Positions 5,459 to 7,435 of a stretch of DNA of 7,435 bases are shown here, one piece after another. Source of the stretch: an uncultured Longilinea sp. (GTDB taxonomy: Bacteria; Chloroflexota; Anaerolineae; Anaerolineales; Anaerolineaceae); contig CALMIB010000088.1 in assembly GCA_937863945.1 (NCBI GenBank), forward strand, positions 1 through 7,435, written 5' to 3'. Each line of letters opens with the position of its first letter. The stretch's first letter is position 1. The translations under genes were made by a program, and so were the position numbers. Under the pieces are notes generated by a model, which was given only the letters and a program-made list of their open reading frames with translations, searched no databases and was not told the origin of the DNA.

Positions 5459-6676
5459 TTACTTGCGCGCGGCCGCCCGGCCGGCCAGCGCGCCGCTGCT
5501 GAAGGCATATTGCAGGTTGTACCCGCCGCACGGCCCCACCACGTCCAGTGTCTCGCCGCACAGGTGCAGCCCCGGCACGCGCAGCGATTCCAGCGTGCGC
5601 GGGTCGGCCTCCGTCACCGGCACGCCGCCGGCGCTCACCTGGCAGTACTCGAAATCACGCACGCCCTTCACCGCCAGGCGCGTATCGTTCAGCGCGGCCT
5701 TCAGGCGCGCCAGCCCGCCCTCGCTCGCCTGACGCAGCGCCAGGTCGGGGTCGAGGCGGTTATTTTTCAGGTAGGTCAGCGCCACCTTGGGCGGCAAAAA
5801 GGCCTCCAGCAGCACGCGCAGCGGCAGGTCGCTGGCGCGCCTGGCTGCCAGCAGCCCGTCGAACTCGGCCTGGCAGAAGGCCAGCACGTCCAGCGAAAGC
5901 TCCAACCGCTCGCCAGCGTGCGCCGAAACCTGGTGGCTCAGGTCCATCACCGCCGGGCCGTTCAGCCCCCACTCGGTGAAAATCAGGTTGCCGCGCGTGG
6001 CCGCCAGTCGCTGCGATCCGCGCCACAGCGACGCGCCAACGTCCAGGCGCTGCCCCTGCAGCGGCTTCAGGCTGCCTAACTCGGCCAGCACCGGCGCCAG
6101 CGCCGGGCGCAGCGGCAGCACGGTGTGCCCCAGCTCCGCCAGGGCGGCGAACAGCTCGCCGCGCGAGCCCAGCGACGGGTAGGCCTTGCCGCCCGCCGCC
6201 ACGATAACACGCTCGAAGGGTTCCTCGGCCTCGCGCCCGCCGCGCAGGTAATGCACCCCAAAGCCGGCGCCGCGCGGCCGGATGGCCGTCACCTGCGATT
6301 CGAGCCGCAGGTGCACCCCGGCCCGCTCCAGCGCGCTGGCAAAGGCATCCACCACCGCCGCGGCCGACTCGGAGATGGGGTAATACCAGCCGTCTGGCGT
6401 CTTGCGCGCCAGTACGCCGATCTCAGCGAGCATGTCCAGCAGGTCGCGCAGGCCAAAGCCGGACAGCAGCGTTTCCATCCAGGCCGGGTCGGCGCAGGCA
6501 TAGGCCCCGGCGCGCGCGGCATCGTTGGTCAGGTTGCAGCGCCCGCTGCCGGTTACCAGCAGCTTACGTCCCACGGCGGCGTTGCGCTCGAACAGCACCA
6601 CCCGCGCCCCGCGCCAGGCGGCCTGCAACGCGGCCGTCATGCCGGATGCCCCGGCGCCGATGATGGCAATGTTCAT
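5459..6676 (-). CDS. BaiN/YhiN (HI0933)-family FAD-dependent oxidoreductase
   Basis: A 405-residue flavoprotein, normal length for the family. It opens with a Rossmann dinucleotide motif GAGASG (7-12) ending in acidic Glu30 (VVLFERN) for the FAD ribose. The family hallmark GRKLLVTGSGRCNLTN follows at 36-51. The C-terminus has CGETLDVVGPCGGYNLQ (373-389), which closes over the flavin. Bile-acid reductases (BaiN) belong to this family, but most members are of unknown substrate, so only a cytoplasmic NAD(P)H/FAD reductase role can be stated. The ribosome site before the ATG is poor: GGAGAG is 12 bases away. The gene appears visibly more GC-rich than the AOR cluster. It is followed by the winged-helix gene in the same operon. 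Confidence 0.93.
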   Translation of the reverse strand: MNIAIIGAGASGMTAALQAAWRGARVVLFERNAAVGRKLLVTGSGRCNLTNDAARAGAYACADPAWMETLLSGFGLRDLLDMLAEIGVLARKTPDGWYYPISESAAAVVDAFASALERAGVHLRLESQVTAIRPRGAGFGVHYLRGGREAEEPFERVIVAAGGKAYPSLGSRGELFAALAELGHTVLPLRPALAPVLAELGSLKPLQGQRLDVGASLWRGSQRLAATRGNLIFTEWGLNGPAVMDLSHQVSAHAGERLELSLDVLAFCQAEFDGLLAARRASDLPLRVLLEAFLPPKVALTYLKNNRLDPDLALRQASEGGLARLKAALNDTRLAVKGVRDFEYCQVSAGGVPVTEADPRTLESLRVPGLHLCGETLDVVGPCGGYNLQYAFSSGALAGRAAARK

Positions 6677-6762
6677 GATTCGATCAGGCTCTCCGCCTGC
6701 ACCTTTCAGGGTAAGGTGTCACCCTCTTGAGATTCAATCCATTTCCCGCTTGTATTTTTCCG

Positions 6763-6788
6763 CCTGCATCCCGTCAGGCAGGTTTTTT
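6763..6788 (+). terminator. Plus-strand intrinsic-terminator-like element
   Basis: CCTGC (6763-6767) pairs with GCAGG (6778-6782), followed directly by six T (6783-6788). An alternative is GCCTG (6762-6766) with CAGGC (6775-6779). This is correct geometry for plus-strand termination, but no plus-strand gene precedes it. It overlaps the stop codon of the minus-strand lysine-rich gene, whose AAG/AAA lysine codons create the T-run, so it may be chance. Confidence 0.25.
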
Positions 6789-6893
6789 GGAGCTCGGCAA
6801 TTTCGACTCCTGCTCTTCTTTCTTCTTGTCGATCTTCTGCTTTTTCTGCTTGATGGCTTTTTCTTTGTCTTTCTTGCTGCCTTTTTCTCCCAT
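6774..6893 (-). CDS. Lysine-rich 39-aa microprotein (MGEKGSKKDK type)
   Basis: The protein begins MGEKGSKKDKEKAIKQ; 15 of its 39 residues are lysine, with Glu, Asp and Gln making up much of the rest. It has no hydrophobic core, signal peptide or cysteine, so it is probably disordered or a single charged helix, and could bind nucleic acid or the ribosome. I recall similar short 'MGxKGSKKDK' hypothetical proteins in several bacterial phyla, without known function. A near-perfect Shine-Dalgarno AAGGAG (plus-strand 6901-6906) lies seven bases upstream of the ATG, and an extended -10 promoter lies about 70 bases upstream. A longer in-frame start at 6956 has no ribosome site and is less likely. It stands alone between the BaiN-like gene and a membrane protein gene. 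Confidence 0.75.
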   Translation of the reverse strand: MGEKGSKKDKEKAIKQKKQKIDKKKEEQESKLPSSKKPA

Positions 6894-6964
6894 AAAGTGG
6901 CTCCTTTTTGATTTGCTTTCGCTCCAGGTCGGGGGAGACCAGGGGATACTGCTCAATGTACCTT

Positions 6965-6973
6965 ATTATAGCA
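6965..6973 (-). promoter_or_regulatory. Extended -10 promoter for the lysine-rich microprotein gene
   Basis: On the minus strand TGCTATAAT gives TG, one base and a perfect TATAAT (6970-6965). No convincing -35 is seen at 16-18 bases. The predicted start near 6958 leaves a leader of about 65 bases, ending with the strong Shine-Dalgarno of the microprotein. The transcript could continue into the BaiN-like gene, since no minus-strand terminator is visible between them. Confidence 0.5.
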
Positions 6974-7082
6974 AGTTTGATGCGGCGCGGTTTACCGGCT
7001 CGGAATGATCCTCTCACGGTCGGCCGCGTTTTCATCCGGCCAACCTTATCCGGCGTAGAATAACCCTTCCGGAATCCTGATT

Positions 7083-7435
7083 TCACATCTCACGGGCATG
7101 GCCGCCCCGGAACACGTCCCGCGTCAGCAGCCCGCCTCCCACCGTCAGCGCCAGCACCGCCAACAGGTACAGTCCCAGTCCCGCCAGCGACACGATCCAC
7201 GACGCCTGTTGCGGGTCGATTTCGCCACTGGCCTGCCCGTTGATGACCGCCGCGCCGGTCGAGAGCGCCAGCGAGCACACCGCCACGCTCAGGCTCCAGG
7301 TCATCCAGGTGGTGCGCCGCCGCACACGCAGCGCCGCCCACACCAGCAACACCCCGCCCGCCAGCACCACCAGGAACAGCTCGGCCGGCATTAAAAAATC
7401 GACCAGGAACCGCCCGCCCGACCGCGCGTTCCTCA
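7083..7435 (-). CDS. Small integral membrane protein, unknown function (5' end probably outside window)
   Basis: I do not recognise this family. The frame is open from the window edge to a TGA at 7083-7085. An internal ATG at 7391 would give 102 residues, but no ribosome site precedes it, and the frame continues upstream as RNARSGGRFLVDFL, so the true start may lie beyond 7435. From that ATG there are three hydrophobic segments: about residues 4-21 (ELFLVVLAGGVLLVWAAL), 31-50 (TWSLSVAVCSLALSTGAAVI) and 63-89 (ASWIVSLAGLGLYLLAVLA onward). Arginines after segments 1 and 3 (RVRRR, TRDVFR) suggest those ends face the cytoplasm, with the NGQASGEIDPQQ loop outside. No catalytic motif is seen. Confidence 0.65.
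   Translation of the reverse strand, partial: RNARSGGRFLVDFLMPAELFLVVLAGGVLLVWAALRVRRRTTWMTWSLSVAVCSLALSTGAAVINGQASGEIDPQQASWIVSLAGLGLYLLAVLALTVGGGLLTRDVFRGGHAREM

Noticed and set aside
5437..5508. Longer N-terminus for the winged-helix protein
   Set aside because: The extension overlaps the end of the flavoprotein gene, is Arg/Pro-rich, and would place the perfect GAGGAG site inside the gene.
5321..6079. 252-codon plus-strand frame
   Set aside because: Antisense to the BaiN-like gene, rich in Gln/Arg/His with no domain; a GC-rich shadow.
6706..7086. 126-codon minus-strand frame
   Set aside because: It overlaps the lysine-rich gene in another frame, crosses that gene's promoter, and has no ribosome site or domain.

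Overview
The window looks like a piece of a bacterial chromosome, most likely from an anaerobic or facultative member of the Chloroflexota (Anaerolineae-like). This is inferred from gene content: a tungsten-type aldehyde:ferredoxin oxidoreductase (AOR), an F420-type luciferase-like oxidoreductase, a BaiN/YhiN flavoprotein and a tiny lysine-rich 'MGEKGSKKDK' protein, with GC-rich coding DNA and AT-richer intergenic DNA. No rRNA or marker gene confirms the lineage. I see no mobile element, CRISPR array or tRNA.

Plus-strand half (1-4956). The window opens inside the 3' part of an ABC-transporter ATPase gene (to 768). A 569-base non-coding stretch follows (769-1337). It holds two strong hairpins, an extended -10 promoter (988-996), a TTGACA/TAACAT promoter (1177-1206), a 13-base palindrome (1222-1234) and an excellent Shine-Dalgarno sequence with no normal start codon after it (1245-1251). 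Next comes a probable operon: a full-length AOR (1338-3209), a 14-bp intercistronic hairpin, and two tandem MoaD/ThiS-like beta-grasp proteins (3269-3508 and 3516-3803). Only the second MoaD-like protein keeps the C-terminal Gly-Gly needed for sulfur carriage. A 308-aa F420-type oxidoreductase (3971-4897) follows, probably co-transcribed or a separate unit, and ends at a terminator-like hairpin.

Minus-strand half (5194-7435). Transcription here converges on the plus-strand genes. From right to left there is a small membrane protein that probably begins outside the window, a 39-aa lysine-rich protein with its own extended -10 promoter, a BaiN/YhiN-type FAD oxidoreductase (405 aa), and 22 bases further an 80-aa winged-helix protein resembling the C-terminal domain of Fic proteins. 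The convergent gap 4898-5193 holds two hairpins and a plus-strand extended -10 promoter pointing into the 3' ends of the minus-strand genes.

How the genes may work together: AOR oxidises aldehydes (or reduces carboxylic acids) using a bis-pyranopterin tungsten cofactor and ferredoxin. Adjacent MoaD-like proteins fit a dedicated supply of dithiolene sulfur to that cofactor. The most notable points are the MoaD pair with one degenerate tail, the multi-element AOR leader, and the lysine-rich microprotein.
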